Shown here: positions 37,765 to 51,100 of the stretch, piece by piece
How the letters are laid out: each line of letters starts with the position of its first letter
Position numbering within the stretch: position 1 is the stretch's first letter
NCBI GenBank assembly: GCA_032871835.1
Contig: CM065299.1
Location: forward strand, 43,350,706 to 43,414,705
Origin: Dipteronia dyeriana
Taxonomy: Eukaryota; Streptophyta; Magnoliopsida; Sapindales; Sapindaceae
Reading direction: 5' to 3'
DNA: 64,000 nt
Made by a program: the position numbers and the translations under genes
Notes under the pieces: model-generated
The model's database searches: none
Told to the model about the DNA's origin: nothing
What the model saw: the letters and a program-made list of their open reading frames with translations, nothing else

Positions 37765-38960
37765 TACTTTTAGGATGAGCCATATTTGTTTAAGCATTGT
37801 CCTGACCGGGTGATCCGGAGGTGTGTGTCAGAGTCAGAATGGAGAGACATCTTGAAATTCTGCCATGATATGCAATATAGAGGACATTACAGTGGAAGAA
37901 AAACTGCATTGAAGGTGATTCGATCTAGGTTCTTTTTAGAGTCACTTTTTAAGGATGCTTTTCAGTTTTGTACAGTGTGCGATAGATGCCAACGCATAAG
38001 GAATATCTGGAAAAGAGATGAGATGCCTCAAAGGGGAATTTTGGTAGTGAAAATGTTTTAACACATGGGGAATAGACTTTATGGGGGCCCTTTCCACCCT
38101 CATTTGGAAACCATTTCATCCTAGTGGTAGTCGACTAAGTTTCCAAATGGGTAGAAGCAAGTGCTTCAAGAACTAATGATAGCATTGTGGTGGTTAAATT
38201 TTTGAAAGAAAATATCTTGGCTAGGTTTAGGGTTCCAAAAGTGATAATTAGTGTTGACGATAGTCATTTTTGCAATCGTGCGTTTGATAAAATCATGAAG
38301 ATATACGGAGTCCCTCACAAGATAGACACACTATATCACCCACAAACTTCTGGTCAGGTTGAGATGAGTAATAGACATATTAAACACATCTTAGAGAAGA
38401 CAGTTGATTCTACAAGGAGAGTTGGGTCTACAAAACTGAATGATGCCTTATGGGCTTATCGAATAGCTTACAAACTTCCATTGGGATGAGCCCATAAAGA
38501 CTAGTTTGTGGAAAAGCATGTCATCTCCCTGTTGAGTTAAAGCATCTGGCTTTGTGGGCCCTTAAAAAACTGGACATGGAATTTGATAGAGCAGGGGACA
38601 TGGGAGGAAAGAAAACTTCAATTAAGTCAATTAGAAGATTTTTATTTACAAGCCTATGAGAGTGCAAGATTATATAAAGAAAGTACCAAACACTTTCATG
38701 ATATGAAGCTTATGGGGAAGAAATTGATTCCAGGAATGCTCGTGCCACTATTTGAATCCCGCTTTAAACTTTTTTTGGGGAAGTTGAGATCAAGATGGAC
38801 AGGACCTTACCAAGTCATCAAAGCCTCCCGTAATGGGGCAGTAAAAATTCAAAATTCGAAGAATCAACAGACTTTTATGGTCAGTAGACATAGACTTAAG
38901 TCATACATTGGAGTTGAGGCACATGAGGTAAGAGTTGAGGTCTTGGTGCATGGGAATTGA
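37765..38960 (+). pseudogene. Athila integrase, broken
   Basis: The zinc-binding HHCC region lies at 37786-38000 (CHDMQYRGHYSGRKTA and CTVCDRCQR). The core follows with a disrupted first Asp segment (about 38060-38160), PKVIISVDDSHFC where the usual wording has DGG, and the HPQTSGQVEMSNR block holding the catalytic Glu (about 38338-38370). The C-terminal region ends in FLGKLRSRWTGPYQVIK (about 38790). Stops at 38059, 38487 and elsewhere break the frame. Confidence 0.85.
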
Positions 38961-41488
38961 TCAAGCACTAGTAATGTCTTGCCAAGACGATATTTAAGGT
39001 GCTTATGGGAGGCAACCCATTGAGGTCTATCAATGTGATTCTGTTAATTTCTTTTTGTTCATTTGTAGTTTTAGCGATGAATATCTGGTGTTTTGGACAT
39101 AATTGTTGAGAGATATTTATGTGATTTGAGATAATTGTCACGATTGCTTAACCTTTGTGATTAAGTTTATGCTTCAAGGTTAGGTTCTTCATCTCTTGGT
39201 TCGACACACCAACCACTAGCAAGTATGGAAGGCACGAGCAAGCCAAGAGTCCCCATAAAAAAGGTGAGAACCTACTCATGTTTTAGACAAATGAAGAATC
39301 GCATTGGTTTCATCCTTCTAACTCAATTCTAGTTTTTACATATTATCTCTTGGGTTTTGTTTATGAAATTGCACATATGAATGATTGTGAATCATTTTTG
39401 GGGTTATTGTGTGAATACTTGAAGTGGAAACTTGTGGGTATATATTTTGCTTAGCTTGTTCCGCAATCTTGAACTTATTGATTATTTCATTTTTGTTTGG
39501 ATGAGTCGAAGGCTCTTGTGGATATGCTTTGGATTTACAGGTTCTATTTAGTTATAGCCCAACTTGGTTTAGGGATTTTGGAATGATGCATATATCATGT
39601 ACAGATTTTTAAGCATATAATAGGAAATTGGTTTGAGGGTTGTTTCTCCTCCATACCTTCAATTTTGAATGTGTTTGCTTTATGTGGAATGTGGTTTCCT
39701 ACTCTAGATACAAGTGCTTTACTGTATTATTGTATTGAGTACCTAACGTTTTTTATGAGTCATTTGAGTCTTTATTTTGTGGGCATTGATTGTGCATGAT
39801 TGTGTGCCTAGGTTGTTTTGAGTCAGGTTAGATGTGCGCCGCTAGGCTAGACTCGCTTGTCTTCAACATTGAGGACAATGTTGGGTTTTGGTTTGGGGGT
39901 GTAAACGTCTTTGTTAAGTCATCTTGTTATTTGTCTTGAGTCTTTTATTTGTCATTTTTTGTCCAATTTTTTCGATTTGTCACAATGGTCAAAATTTTGA
40001 GCTTTAACTAGAATGGATGTGATGTCTTGAGCGTGTGCTTTTGGTGAGTCTATACATGCATCGTGAGCTTGTGTAACAAATCTTTGTCACTCGTGGGGTA
40101 TATTTGCATTGTAATTGGCTAGTTCTATCCTTTATGTGCTTGATTAGAGGGGACTCGGTGCTCTTGCACCTTGTTCTAATAGTGGAGACACTCGTGAGGT
40201 CACAAACACAAGCCATTACATTGCGCATTGAGTGTTAAATTCATTCAATTCTTTAAACACTCTTCTCGTCATAAGTGTCACATGCCATAGGGCATACATC
40301 TCATATATATTGTGGATTGCTTGTTGGATGCATTCATTTATGTGAGAGACTAATTATGAAAATGATCTTAGGCAGTGTGTGCATTTAACTACTTAAAAGG
40401 CCTAAAGACATTCCTTTATCCCTTATGTGTGCATCATAGACAAATTTACGGCCAAACACTTACCTTTCATTTGGAACCAAAATGTAACCATATAGCCATA
40501 GCCAAACACAAGCCTACCTTTATTGCCAGTCATGTGGGGTGTGCGTGTGCTATGTAAAGTTTTTGAAAGGTGTAAGCTATAAGAAAAAAAAATGACAAGT
40601 TTATAGGCAACAATGATTTATGCACGAATGAGCTTGATTGTCAAAATGTAATGTGCAAATGTACAAAAAGAAAAGAAGAATCAAAAAGAAAGAAAAAGGC
40701 AAAAAGAAAGGAAAAGAGACTTGAAAGTAAATGTTAAGTACTCACAATGTAGAGTACAAATTTTGAAACACAATATGTGTATATTTGTAAAAGCCTAATT
40801 GCCTAAGTGTGATCATTATGTTAGAGAGCTCAATGTGGGGTGTGTGAGTATGTTTAGACATGATTGGTGATCTTTTAACTCAATTTTTTTACTATTTCTT
40901 TGTTCACGACATCTAACCCTATGGCCCCATTATAACCAAAGGAAAAGTCCTATTTTATCCATGATATGTCTTGTTTGGGAATGTTTGTTGATGATTGATC
41001 TTCCATGTTCATGGCATAGTGAATCATTCCTAGGCTAGTTCACAGATATTATCGGTTTTTGAATATACATTGTATTCGATGCATTAGAAGTCTATGCATA
41101 AATTCCTTCATTGTGTACCTCGAATAAGTGTGAACTTAGGACTCTAAGCAGAAAAAGAATAGAGAAACTGGGTGAGGTTTAAAGTCAAAGCGAATTATGC
41201 TCAAGGTGTGAGAGTGAGCAGCTCGCGATATGAAAGCACTCTTAGGCGTGTGATTTGTTGTAGAGCGAGTTTCCCTCAAGTGTCTTTGAGTTGTTTTAGA
41301 ATACTTTGCATATGTTTACTTCTCTCTATCACACATCCTTGTATCTCATCACCAGTTGGACATGCGACTTATTGAATTATTTGTGTTGAGTCTATATGAG
41401 TCTTAGATCAAGTCATGTTTATTAGAGTCATGTTTGTTTTGTTTTAAAGTTTGCTCGAGGATGAGCAAAGGTTTGGTTTGGGGGTATT
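38961..41488 (+). other. Athila 3' spacer with internal hairpin and polypurine tracts
   Basis: About 2.5 kb after integrase without a recognisable open frame; Athila relatives often carry an env-like frame here, but none is legible. The start has GGGAGGCAACCCATTGAGG, typical after Athila integrase. A hairpin plus G-rich tract lies at 39864-39899. A purine-rich stretch lies at about 40655-40730. The terminal polypurine tract is at 41468-41484. Confidence 0.7.
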
Positions 41489-41762
41489 TGATCGAACCAA
41501 AATTATTATATTTTGGCCCTCAATTCCACAACCTTTGTCCCATTTTTGGATGATTTTGTTTATCTTATGGATCGTTAATTTTTTTTTCAGGTAATTAGGT
41601 ATATCTTAGACAATAGATCAAAGTATGCGAATTTATGCGGAAAAAGGGGACAAGAATGGAGGAATAGTTCAAGTCAGTGCGTGGGTCTTCACTAGTGCAC
41701 CAACCGTGCACTTTGAAGGAAGAAGGAAGTAGGTCAATGCACGGGTCCTCATCTCACGCACC
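41489..41762 (+). repeat. Athila 3' LTR fragment
   Basis: Begins TGATCGAACC shortly after the G-rich tract. Its last 37 bp match the start of the Athila LTR at 31184. After 41762 the two sequences diverge, so the 3' LTR is truncated here. Confidence 0.65.
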
Positions 41763-43099
41763 TAGGTTGACCTCCCATCACACCCTCCAGTTACTAACCC
41801 TTTCACTCTACCCAGAAGGCCTTAATAGTGATTCTTGATCAACTTGCTCGTGCACTAACCAATTAGTCATAATACTTAGCCTTAATGAAGAGTCAAAACA
41901 ACCTAAGTGAATATGATGAAATATTCAAACATGCAAGTAGTGCTAGGCTACACTAAATGCTTATCTAGGAAGTTAAAGATGTAAATAAAAGCAAATCCTA
42001 AATATCAATGTCTAAATGCAAGTGCAAGAAGACCTAACTAGATATTGCTTTGAGAGACTAATACATAGTTATCAAATATAAGCCAATCAACAAAAGTTGT
42101 CATGAACATGACAAGGAACAATCAATGCAATTAACATATACAATCAATTAGACCTAAACAATATCTAAATGCAAAGCATAAAGATTTACCTAGAAGGGTG
42201 AAATCATCCTAAATGCTAGCTATCACAAAAACAAACATCTCAACCAACATTCAACAACCCAAACATGTTATAAATACAATAAAACATAAAAGCATACATT
42301 TAATAAACAATAAATGCTATTCCTAGATAAACATGGCCTAGTAAAAAAATAACAAGTTCTAGGGAATGTAGAGATTACCTGATCAATTAAAACAAGAGAA
42401 ATCCATGCTTGGAAGATGCAAGAAGATGCTAGATGCTCATGGATTGAAGGTTGGTTGAGTCAAAATGAGTTCTTGGGAGCTCTCTCTCTCTTGAAGTCAA
42501 TTCCTCTCACTAGAAATGTTGGGTCTCTTAAAAATGGCTTCTTAGACTCCCTAAAAACCAAAGAGAGGATAAAAGAACATATATATATGGTGCCCTACAC
42601 TAAGTGATATCGTTTTGGGTGAAAGACAGCCAAAACCAGTTAGGACCGCTGGCTGGACCGCGGTATTGGTAAGTGTCCAGACATTGGCATAATGAACGGT
42701 GCATAGCCTGGACAACACCGCTCTGTAGGCCGCAATGTATGCAAGTGTATAGACCGTGGTACCAGTAGCGTGTAGCCTCTGGTAAACACCGCTGTGTAGA
42801 CCGCGGTTAAGAGGAAAATCTCTTCTTTGAGCAAACTAAATGCATAAAACAACCAACAAGAGATATGGAAAATAAGGCACACAAGAAAGCAATTAAGCAT
42901 TAGTGCATGATGATCAAGGCATGCATATGAGTGATTGTGTGCACTATTATCTCTACAATGAAAGTTAAGCAAGTGATTTACCTTTTGAAGCTTGAGTTAG
43001 GTCTTGAACAATGATTGCCTAAACTGCCCTTACATATTAATGACCAAATATGGTTGTCAAAAAAATGAGCCAATAAAAAACCGAGGAACTTACAACTTT
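41763..43099. other. Unassigned intergenic or repeat-derived DNA
   Basis: No coding region recognised on either strand. About 2.5 imperfect copies of a 70-bp unit with GACCGCGG-like words lie at 42640-42815. An ATATATATATGG motif at 42580-42591 could be the TATA of a minus-strand LTR, but no second LTR copy is visible to test that. Confidence 0.5.
42640..42815. repeat. Imperfect 70-bp tandem repeat, GC-richer than surroundings
   Basis: CACCGCTCTGTAGGCCGC (42716) and CACCGCTGTGTAGACCGC (42787) are 71 bp apart within longer similar stretches. A further partial match starts near 42650. No function can be inferred. Confidence 0.55.
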
Positions 43100-45035
43100 A
43101 TTTTCTGACTGTTCTGGATCAATTGACACTTCCTCGAGGTCTTCTATTCTAGGCTTGTTTGGTGTCGACTCGACCGCGGATTCCTATAGTTGCTTTGTTC
43201 TTTCTTTTTCTTTATAGTGTTCTATAGAACTCTCTTGTGTAGCTCCATTCACCTTTGATTTCTCGTACTCCCCATTTAGTATAGAACTTGATCATCTGGT
43301 GGTAGGTCGAGGGAATCGCCTTCATCTCGTGTATTTAGGGCCTGTAGAGGATGGCATTGTAAGAAGAATGGCAATCGAGCACCAGGAAGTTGATATATAA
43401 GTTGACTCCTTCAGCGTACATTGGTAGTACAATCCCACCTAAAGTACTTTTCTGTTTTCCACTAAATCCAATCAGGATTGTCGTTCGATGACTAATTTTT
43501 TATTCTTCGACCTGTATTTCCTAAGAGCGTTGTTAAACCAGATGTTACAGGAACTACCATTGTCAATCAAAATTCTCTTAGTTAAAAAGTTAGATATATA
43601 TAAATATATAAAATGACTAAAGCGTCATGGTGAGGAGAAAATAAATATGATTTATCCGTGGATTTGCAAGTGACAGTTTTGTCGATCTTCGATGGATGCT
43701 CTCTAGTAGGTTGAATTTTTGTGTTCGACACTTGTCTAGTATTTCGTTTTACAGCCAAGTAGCTCACTCTGCTAACTTCTAATCCTCCATGATGTAGTTG
43801 ATCACTCTTTCTTGCTAGGGCGGTGCTAGTGGACCATCGTTTGGGTTAGCTTGCTACCTTCATTGCGTCAAGCGACAATCTCTTTTCCTTTGTCGATCAA
43901 GTATTCATGTAATTGCCCTCGCTTTAGGAGTTTTGCTACTTCTAGTTTGAGAGTGATGCAATCTTCTATTGGATGGTTGTGATCTCCATGGAACTCATCA
44001 GAGCCGAGAGTCTCGATGATCGAGTTGGGCGTTCATTTTTCTTAGCCTCTTGAATGTTCTCTCCATATCTTTCATCACTGCCACGAGTTTGACTGGCTCG
44101 ATGCTGAGGTTGTACTACGAGATCGAGGCTTGCAAACGACCTGTTCTTGGTGAATTTTGTTCATACGACCCCTATCACTGGATCGATTATAGCATGAATA
44201 GTTGTCGCATCGATTTCCTGTTGAATAAGGTTTGACCCTCCTATTAGTCGTTCCTCCTACTGTAGTTGGTCTTTTCGATGAAATTTGCCTCGTCTTCTTC
44301 CCATTTAATCTGTGTCCATGCTTTCGCTAGTAGATCCTCTATCGTTTTGCATGGGTATTTTATTAGTTCTTTATAGAGGTCAGATTCGAGCCGAAGTCCC
44401 TTCCTAAAAGCCAAGATTGCGGTAGATTGGTTGCAATGCGGGATCTAAACTTTTTCCCTGTTGAATAGTCTGACATATGCCCTTAAGTTCTTGTTGCGTC
44501 CTTGGGTTTCAATGTAGAGGCCAGCTGACTATTTCTCGAGTTTACAGCTGCCTGCGAATTGCTCCAAGAACGTGTCTGTGAAGAAATAGAGTTGTTAGGT
44601 AAATTTGTATACCATTGTAGGGTGGGGCTATCGAGGCTGGGTCCGAACGCCTTGCATATGCATATTTCTCTAAAGTCATGTGGGATCACCGCAGTGAACA
44701 TTTACAGCTTGTATTATGCTATATAGTAGTCTGGATCTGTCGTGTCCTTGAATTGCTTCATGTTTGGGAAGTTGAATACATAGGCATTTCGACCAGGGCA
44801 ATTGCGCCGATAAAAGAGGAATCAACGAAGCTGTACGCCATGATTTTCTTGATCGGGGTAGGGACCTCAGGGATTCTTTGTATGAGAGCCTCTATTTCTT
44901 CAAACCTATGAGAAAGTTCTGGGCCAGCTAAGATATGTAAACCTGAATTAGATTTTACCAATTCAAGTGTCGACTAGAGCAAAATCGGAGTCCTGAATGT
45001 GTTTTCTGGTTACGGTCCGTAATTGTGATTAGGCT
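43100..45035 (-). pseudogene. Ty3/gypsy gag-protease relic G, antisense
   Basis: Minus-strand frames contain a retrotransposon gag core: MKQFKDTTDP, AFGPSLDSPTLQWYTNLP and NSISS at about 44760-44560. A FHGDHNHPIEDCITLKLEV cysteine/histidine-type segment lies near 44000, and a protease-like region near 43530-43380 reads RTILIGFSGKQKSTLGGIV followed by NFLVLDCHSSYNAIL. This order matches plant Ty3/gypsy gag-pol starts. Many stops interrupt it. Its N-terminus continues at 57609-57268, beyond inserted copy E. Confidence 0.8.
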
Positions 45036-47196
45036 TGTTGGGATTATGCTTGATAGCAAGAGTGTAATAATGTATTTGACAATCTTTTCGACAATCTTTT
45101 CATATTAATAAAGTGATTTCTAGTTTAACAAATCTTATAGAATTTATAGTTTAATTATTATAATTGTCAAAAGTAAATAATCATAAGGTCAAATGACTAT
45201 GAGAAAAGAATAATTGTTTATACATCTAGATATGTATGAGGTAGACACAATTCTTTAGTTAGTATTGAATAATATTCACAACTTAAGACAAAAGGTTGGA
45301 CGCATTTATCTTGTTAAAGTTGATGATTCTTTTGCTAGCATTTGAGTGGGATTAAATGTGTTATGATGAGTCCAAAATTATCAAAGTGTGGTGTCTTTGG
45401 GCAAAAGAATGTAGTGCACTGGGTGCATTGAATTAGATTACAATGAAATACTTTATCTAGAACTGTAAATGAAAAAAAGTTTTCATCTGAAGACAATCGA
45501 AAAGTCTATCTCAATCCTGAGATAAATAATGGACTTATGGTTGCAAATGTTATCATTTGATCTATAAATGAGTACGATTATATAGTATAGTCTATCCTCG
45601 ATAGTTTGGTGGTTCTCATTTGTTAATCGATAGAGGAATTCATTTATAGATATGGACATCGTGGCTCCATTTATGAAATGAGAGTAGAATATCATCATAT
45701 GGATGTTTTGAGGTATTGGATATAAATCTTAATGTTAAGTTTTCAATAGTATCTATTGAAACATGGCTTCTGGACAAGTCAAAATATCTAAGTTCAAAAT
45801 GTGGTCATATGAGTAAATATGGTAACTTGGAGAGCTATAGGCGGTCTATGAGCTCTTGGCGATTACTAATATTCTTCACGAGGATACACTTTCTCCAATA
45901 AGGTTGTCTATGGTATGAATGAGTAACATCAACTTATTCTATCTTTATTTAAGAGTTCAATTTTAGTTATTTAGTGGAATGAACTAAAATTAAATAGATC
46001 GGAACTAAGTGAATCATCTGTTGATTGTTATTGGGTTGTGTCTATTGCAGCTTAAATTTAGATAGCCCGCCAAGATCCCCAATCCACACGAACTTGCATG
46101 GATCACTTGATATATTTTACCAGACCAATTTAGGGGTCAATGTAGAATTGTATTAAGGCATGTGAACTTGTTTCTTTTTGTAAGAATAGGTCTAGTTCAC
46201 ATGTGGACTTTTTATTAAGGTCCAATGGATTTATTAAAATAAGAAAAATAATATATGGCACATATATATGTGTTAGGCGGCAAGACTATTAAGAATAGCT
46301 TAATTATATTATTTTTATTTTATTATTTACTTAAATGGAAATTAATTAGTTTGTTGATTAATTAATTATTTAATTAAAAGTCAAAATCTTTTTCCTAGCA
46401 GGAGATGGTCTCCTAAAATTATACTATTGTTGGAAGTATAATTAATATTAAAGACTATATTTTACAAGTAAATAAATAAAAGGAATTATTTATCTAATCA
46501 AATTAGGAAGTCTTTAATATGGTTACAAGTACACTATTGAGTTGGATTAGGAGTCTTAGTGTAGGAAAGAATTCCATTTGGAAAAGGATTCTTAACCACC
46601 AAGTAAATCCGCCTAAGGATAGGATTTTTAACCACCAATTAAATCCTTCTTAGGAGAGGATTTAGTTTCCTATATATAATTCCTATTAAATTCGACCAAG
46701 AATGAATTTTTGGTGTGAGAAGTTGTTTTTTATTTGTTTTTTATTGCTATATATATGGCCAAGCGAAGAGAAAATAGGGAACGTTTTTGTTTTCGATAGT
46801 ACAGTAGTATCCTTTGCATAAAAAAGGTTTTGTGTACAACATCGAATCAAGGTTCATGCGAGTTTCAATCAAATTGATTGATAATTCAAAAGTGACCGGA
46901 CGTTCTTGGTTTTTCTCTTGGAGGATTATTGTTACTAACAAAGAAGAAGACTTTGTTTGTTTCCAATCTCAGGTATACACTCCTAGGTGATTCAAGTTCG
47001 TGATTGTATTGGAAAATCTTGCAGATTCAATTTATTTCAATCGTCACAAAAAAAATGGTACGATACTTTTTATATACATCAATTAATCTAGGGTTAAGGT
47101 TCTTGTTATTAAAAGGAGAAATTTTTATTTATATGCAAACCCTAATTTTCTAATTTTCTCACACTTCGGTTGCGTTTTGAACCTATTTTCCCTACA
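45036..47196 (+). repeat. 5' LTR of copy E
   Basis: A 2161-bp LTR from TGTTGGGATTATGC to TTTTCCCTACA. It carries the central module once and a TATA-like TATATATAA at 46671-46679. A short tandem copy of GACAATCTTTTC lies near 45077-45100. Confidence 0.92.
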
Positions 47197-47198
47197 AT

Positions 47199-47210
47199 TG
47201 GTATCAGAGG
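47199..47210 (+). other. Primer binding site of copy E
   Basis: TGGTATCAGAGG, one base different from the family site TGGTATCAGAGC. Confidence 0.85.
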
Positions 47211-48160
47211 CTGGTTGTACTCCTAATTGATTTATGTGTTCGTGAATCTTTTTCTTTTTATTGTATATATGCATGTTTTAGAAATATATGGCACTCTAGG
47301 TATTCACATATATATTTACATTGGAATGTATGGATACATATGTTTTATATGTGGTTTGTTATTGGTCAATTTTGGTCCTAGAATTTCAATGTATTTTTAT
47401 TTTGGGATTGTAACAAGAAGAGTGGTCTATTATCGCTATAATTACCTTCTTGGTAGTTGCTAAGCTTTTTTTTTTTTTGTAATTAAAAAAAATTGCACTT
47501 GTTGTACTAAAAAAAATGCAGTATTTTTTTAAAAATTCTTCTGTAATACATTCAAGTATCAAAGACTCGAAGGTTTGAAGAATTGTGAGCAACCGGAACA
47601 AGTTTGGGACCGTGCGAGCCGTAGCAACAAACGTGTGTGCGAAGAGCACGCGGCCACATTTGTTGTGGCATGGGCTGCGCACGGCAGCCCTATGGAAGCC
47701 ATGGGCTGCTCATGGCAGCCCTTTATGGGGTTGTGGCATGCGCACGCCCATGGGTAGGAGCCAAGGGTGAGCATGCCCATGGGAGGCAGCCGAGAGAGTC
47801 CAAACGACGAAGGTCACGTGAAGACTAGTTCACCAAGAAAGGAGTTTTTTGTATTTCAAGACATATAATTTACTTGCTTTTCTAGGGTGGACCAAAATTG
47901 TAGCTATTTATATTTTTTGTAAATATTGCAATGTTTGTCATCGTTTGATAACATGTCATATAGAATAGAAGTGCCACTCATATATCTCTTTTGGCATGAA
48001 CATGCATAGAATGGTTTAGGTATCTAAATTGACATCTAGATAACTTGGTAAATCATTCTTTGGAATTCGATCACACGTCTTAAATAATTGAGTGGGAGAA
48101 TGCGTTTTGGAACACCTACGCCCTCCAAGTTTAGTTGAGCTTTATGTTTCATGTAATAAC
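47211..48160 (+). other. Leader of copy E, first part, with GC-rich island
   Basis: Untranslated leader matching 15721-16670 of copy A. The GC-rich island is at about 47590-47830 and is open in several frames on both strands. The leader ends at ATAAC (48156-48160), the left target duplication of solo LTR F, and resumes at 52083. Confidence 0.85.
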
Positions 48161-51100
48161 AACTAAGATTATGCTCGATAGCAAGAGTGTAATAATGTAT
48201 TTGACAATCTTTTCATATTAATAAAGTGATTTCTAGTTTAACAAATCTTATAGCTTTTATAGTTTAATTATTATAATTGTCAAAAGTAAATAATCATAAG
48301 GTAAAAAGACTATGAGAAAAGAAGAATTTTTCATACATTTAGATATGTATGAGGTAGATACAATTCTTTAGTTAGTCTTAAATAATATTCACAACTCAAT
48401 ATAAAGGTTGGGCGCCTTTATCTTGTTAAAGTGATAGATTCTTTTGCTAGCATTTGAGTGGGATCAAATGTGTTATGATGAGTCTAAAATCATTAAAGTG
48501 TGGTGTCTTTGGGCAAAAGAATCTAGTGAACTGGGTGCATTGAATTGGATCACAAATAAATACTTTATCTAGAACAGTCAATGGATAAAAGTTTTCATTT
48601 GAAGATAATCGGAGAGTCTATCTCAATCCTGAGATAAATGATGGACTTATGGTTGCAAGTGTTATCATTTGAGCTATTAATGAGTATGATTATATAGCAT
48701 AGTCTATCCTCAAAAGTTTGATGGTTTTCATTTGTTAATCTATAGAGGACTTCATTTATAGATATGGACATCGTGGCTCCATTTATTAAATGAGAGTAGA
48801 ATATCATCATATGGATGTTTTGAGGCATTGGATATTAAATCTTAACGTTAAGTTTTCAATAGTGTCTATTGAAACTTGACTTCTGGACAAGTCAAACTAT
48901 CCAAGTTCAAAATGTGGTTATATGAGTAAATATGGTAACTTGAAGAGCTATAGGCGGTCTATGAGCTTTTGGCGATTACTGGTATTCTTCACGAGGATAC
49001 ATTTCACCAATAAGGTTGTCTAGGGTATGATTGAGTAACATCAACTTATTCTATCTTTATTTAAGAGTTCAATTTTAGTTCTTTATTGGAATGAATTAAA
49101 ATTAAATACATCGGACCTAAGTGAATCATTTGTTGATTGTGATTGGGTTGTGTCTATTGGAGCTTAAATTTAGATAGCCCGCCAAGATCCCCAATCCACA
49201 CGAACTTGCATGGATCACATGATATATTCTACCGGACCAATTTAGGGGTCCATCTAGAATTGTATTAAGGCATGTGAACTTGTTTCTTTTTGTAAGAATA
49301 GGTCTAGTTCACATGTGTATTTTTTTATTAAGGTTCATTGGATTTAATAAAGTAAGAAAAATAATATATGGCTCATATATATGTATTGGGCAGCAAGGCT
49401 ATTTAAAATAGCTTAGTTATATTATTTTTATTTTATTATTTAATTAAATGGGAATTAATTAATTTGGTAATTAATTAATTATTTAATTAAAAGTCAAAAT
49501 CTTTTTCCTAGTCTATCCTCGAAAGTTTGATGGTTTTCATTTGTTAATCTATAAAGGACTTCATTTATAGATATGGACATCGTGGCTCCATTTATTAAAT
49601 GAGAGTAGAATATCATCATATGGATGTTTTGAGGCATTGGATATTAAATCTTAACGTTAAGTTTTCAATAGTGTCTATTGAAACTTGACTTCTGGACAAG
49701 TCAAACTATCCAAGTTCAAAATGTGGTCATATGAGTAAATATGGTAACTTGAAGAGCTATAGGCGGTCTATGAGCTTTTGGCGATTACTGGTATTCTTCA
49801 CGAGGATACATTTCACCAATAAGGTTGTCTAGGGTATGATTGAGTAACATCAACTTATTCTATCTTTATTTAAGAGTTCAATTTTAGTTCTTTAGTGGAA
49901 TGAATTAAAATTAAATACATCGGACCTAAGTGAATCATTTGTTGATTGTGATTGGGTTGTGTCTATTGGAGCTTAAATTTAGATAGCCCGCCAAGATCCC
50001 CAATCCACACGAACTTGCATGGATCACATGATATATTCTACCGGACCAATTTAGGGGTCCATCTAGAATTGTATTAAGGCATGTGAACTTGTTTCTTTTT
50101 GTAAGAATAGGTCTAGTTCACATGTGTATTTTTTTATTAAGGTTCATTGGATTTAATAAAGTAAGAAAAATAATATATGGCTCATATATATGTATTGGGC
50201 AGCAAGGCTATTTAAAATAGCTTAGTTATATTATTTTTATTTTATTATTTAATTAAATGGAAATTAATTAATTTGGTAATTAATTAATTATTTAATTAAA
50301 AGTCAAAATCTTTTTCCTAGTCTATCCTCGAAAGTTTGATGGTTTTCATTTATTAATCTATAGAGAACTTCATTTATAGATATGGACATCGTGGCTCCAT
50401 TTATTAAATGAGAGTAGAATATCATCATATGGATGTTTTGAGGCATTGGATATTAAATCTTAACGTTAAGTTTTCAATAGTGTCTATTGAAACTTGATTT
50501 CTGGACAAGTCAACTATCCAAGTTCAAAATGTGGTCATATGAGTAAATATGGTAACTTGAAGAGCTATAGGCGGTCTATGAGCTTTTGGCGATTACTGGT
50601 ATTCTTCACGAGGATACATTTCACCAATAAGGTTGTCTATGGTATGATTGAGTAACATCAACTTATTCTATCTTTATTTAAGAGTTCAATTTTAGTTCTT
50701 TAGTGGAATGAATTAAAATTAAATACATCGGACCTAAGTGAATCATTTGTTGATTGTGATTGGGTTGTGTCTATTGGAGCTTAAATTTAGATAGCCCGCC
50801 AAGATCCCCAATCCACACGAACTTGCATGGATCACATGATATATTCTACCGGACCAATTTAGGGGTCCATCTAGAATTGTATTAAGGCATGTGAACTTGT
50901 TTCTTTTTGTAAGAATAGGTCTAAGTCACATGTGTATTTTTTTATTAAGGTTCATTGGATTTAATAAAGTAAGAAAAATAATACATGGCTCATATATATG
51001 TATTGGGCAGCAAGGCTATTTAAAATAGCTTAGTTATATTATTTTTATTTTATTATTTAATTAAATGGAAATTATTTAATTTGGTAATTAATTAATTATT

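Larger units (their letters stand above)
31184..41762 (+). mobile_element. Athila-like Ty3/gypsy element, degenerate, host of copies B and H
   Basis: An old Ty3/gypsy element whose gag, protease, RT, RNase H and integrase match the plant Athila/Tat branch in order and motif wording. Its 5' LTR is interrupted by copy B: 31184-31220 aligns with 41726-41762 near the other end. Its pol is split by solo LTR H (33833-36227). The 3' side has a long non-coding spacer and a polypurine tract at 41468-41484. Many stops and frameshifts show it has been inactive for a long time. Confidence 0.85.

Noticed and set aside
38961..41488. Possible env-like gene after the Athila integrase
   Set aside because: Env-like frames are known in this position in some relatives, but no frame longer than about 75 codons and no membrane-segment pattern survives here.
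44050..44235. + strand 61-codon open frame and neighbours at 44678-44911
   Set aside because: They lie opposite the recognisable gag of gypsy relic G on the minus strand and have no motif of their own.
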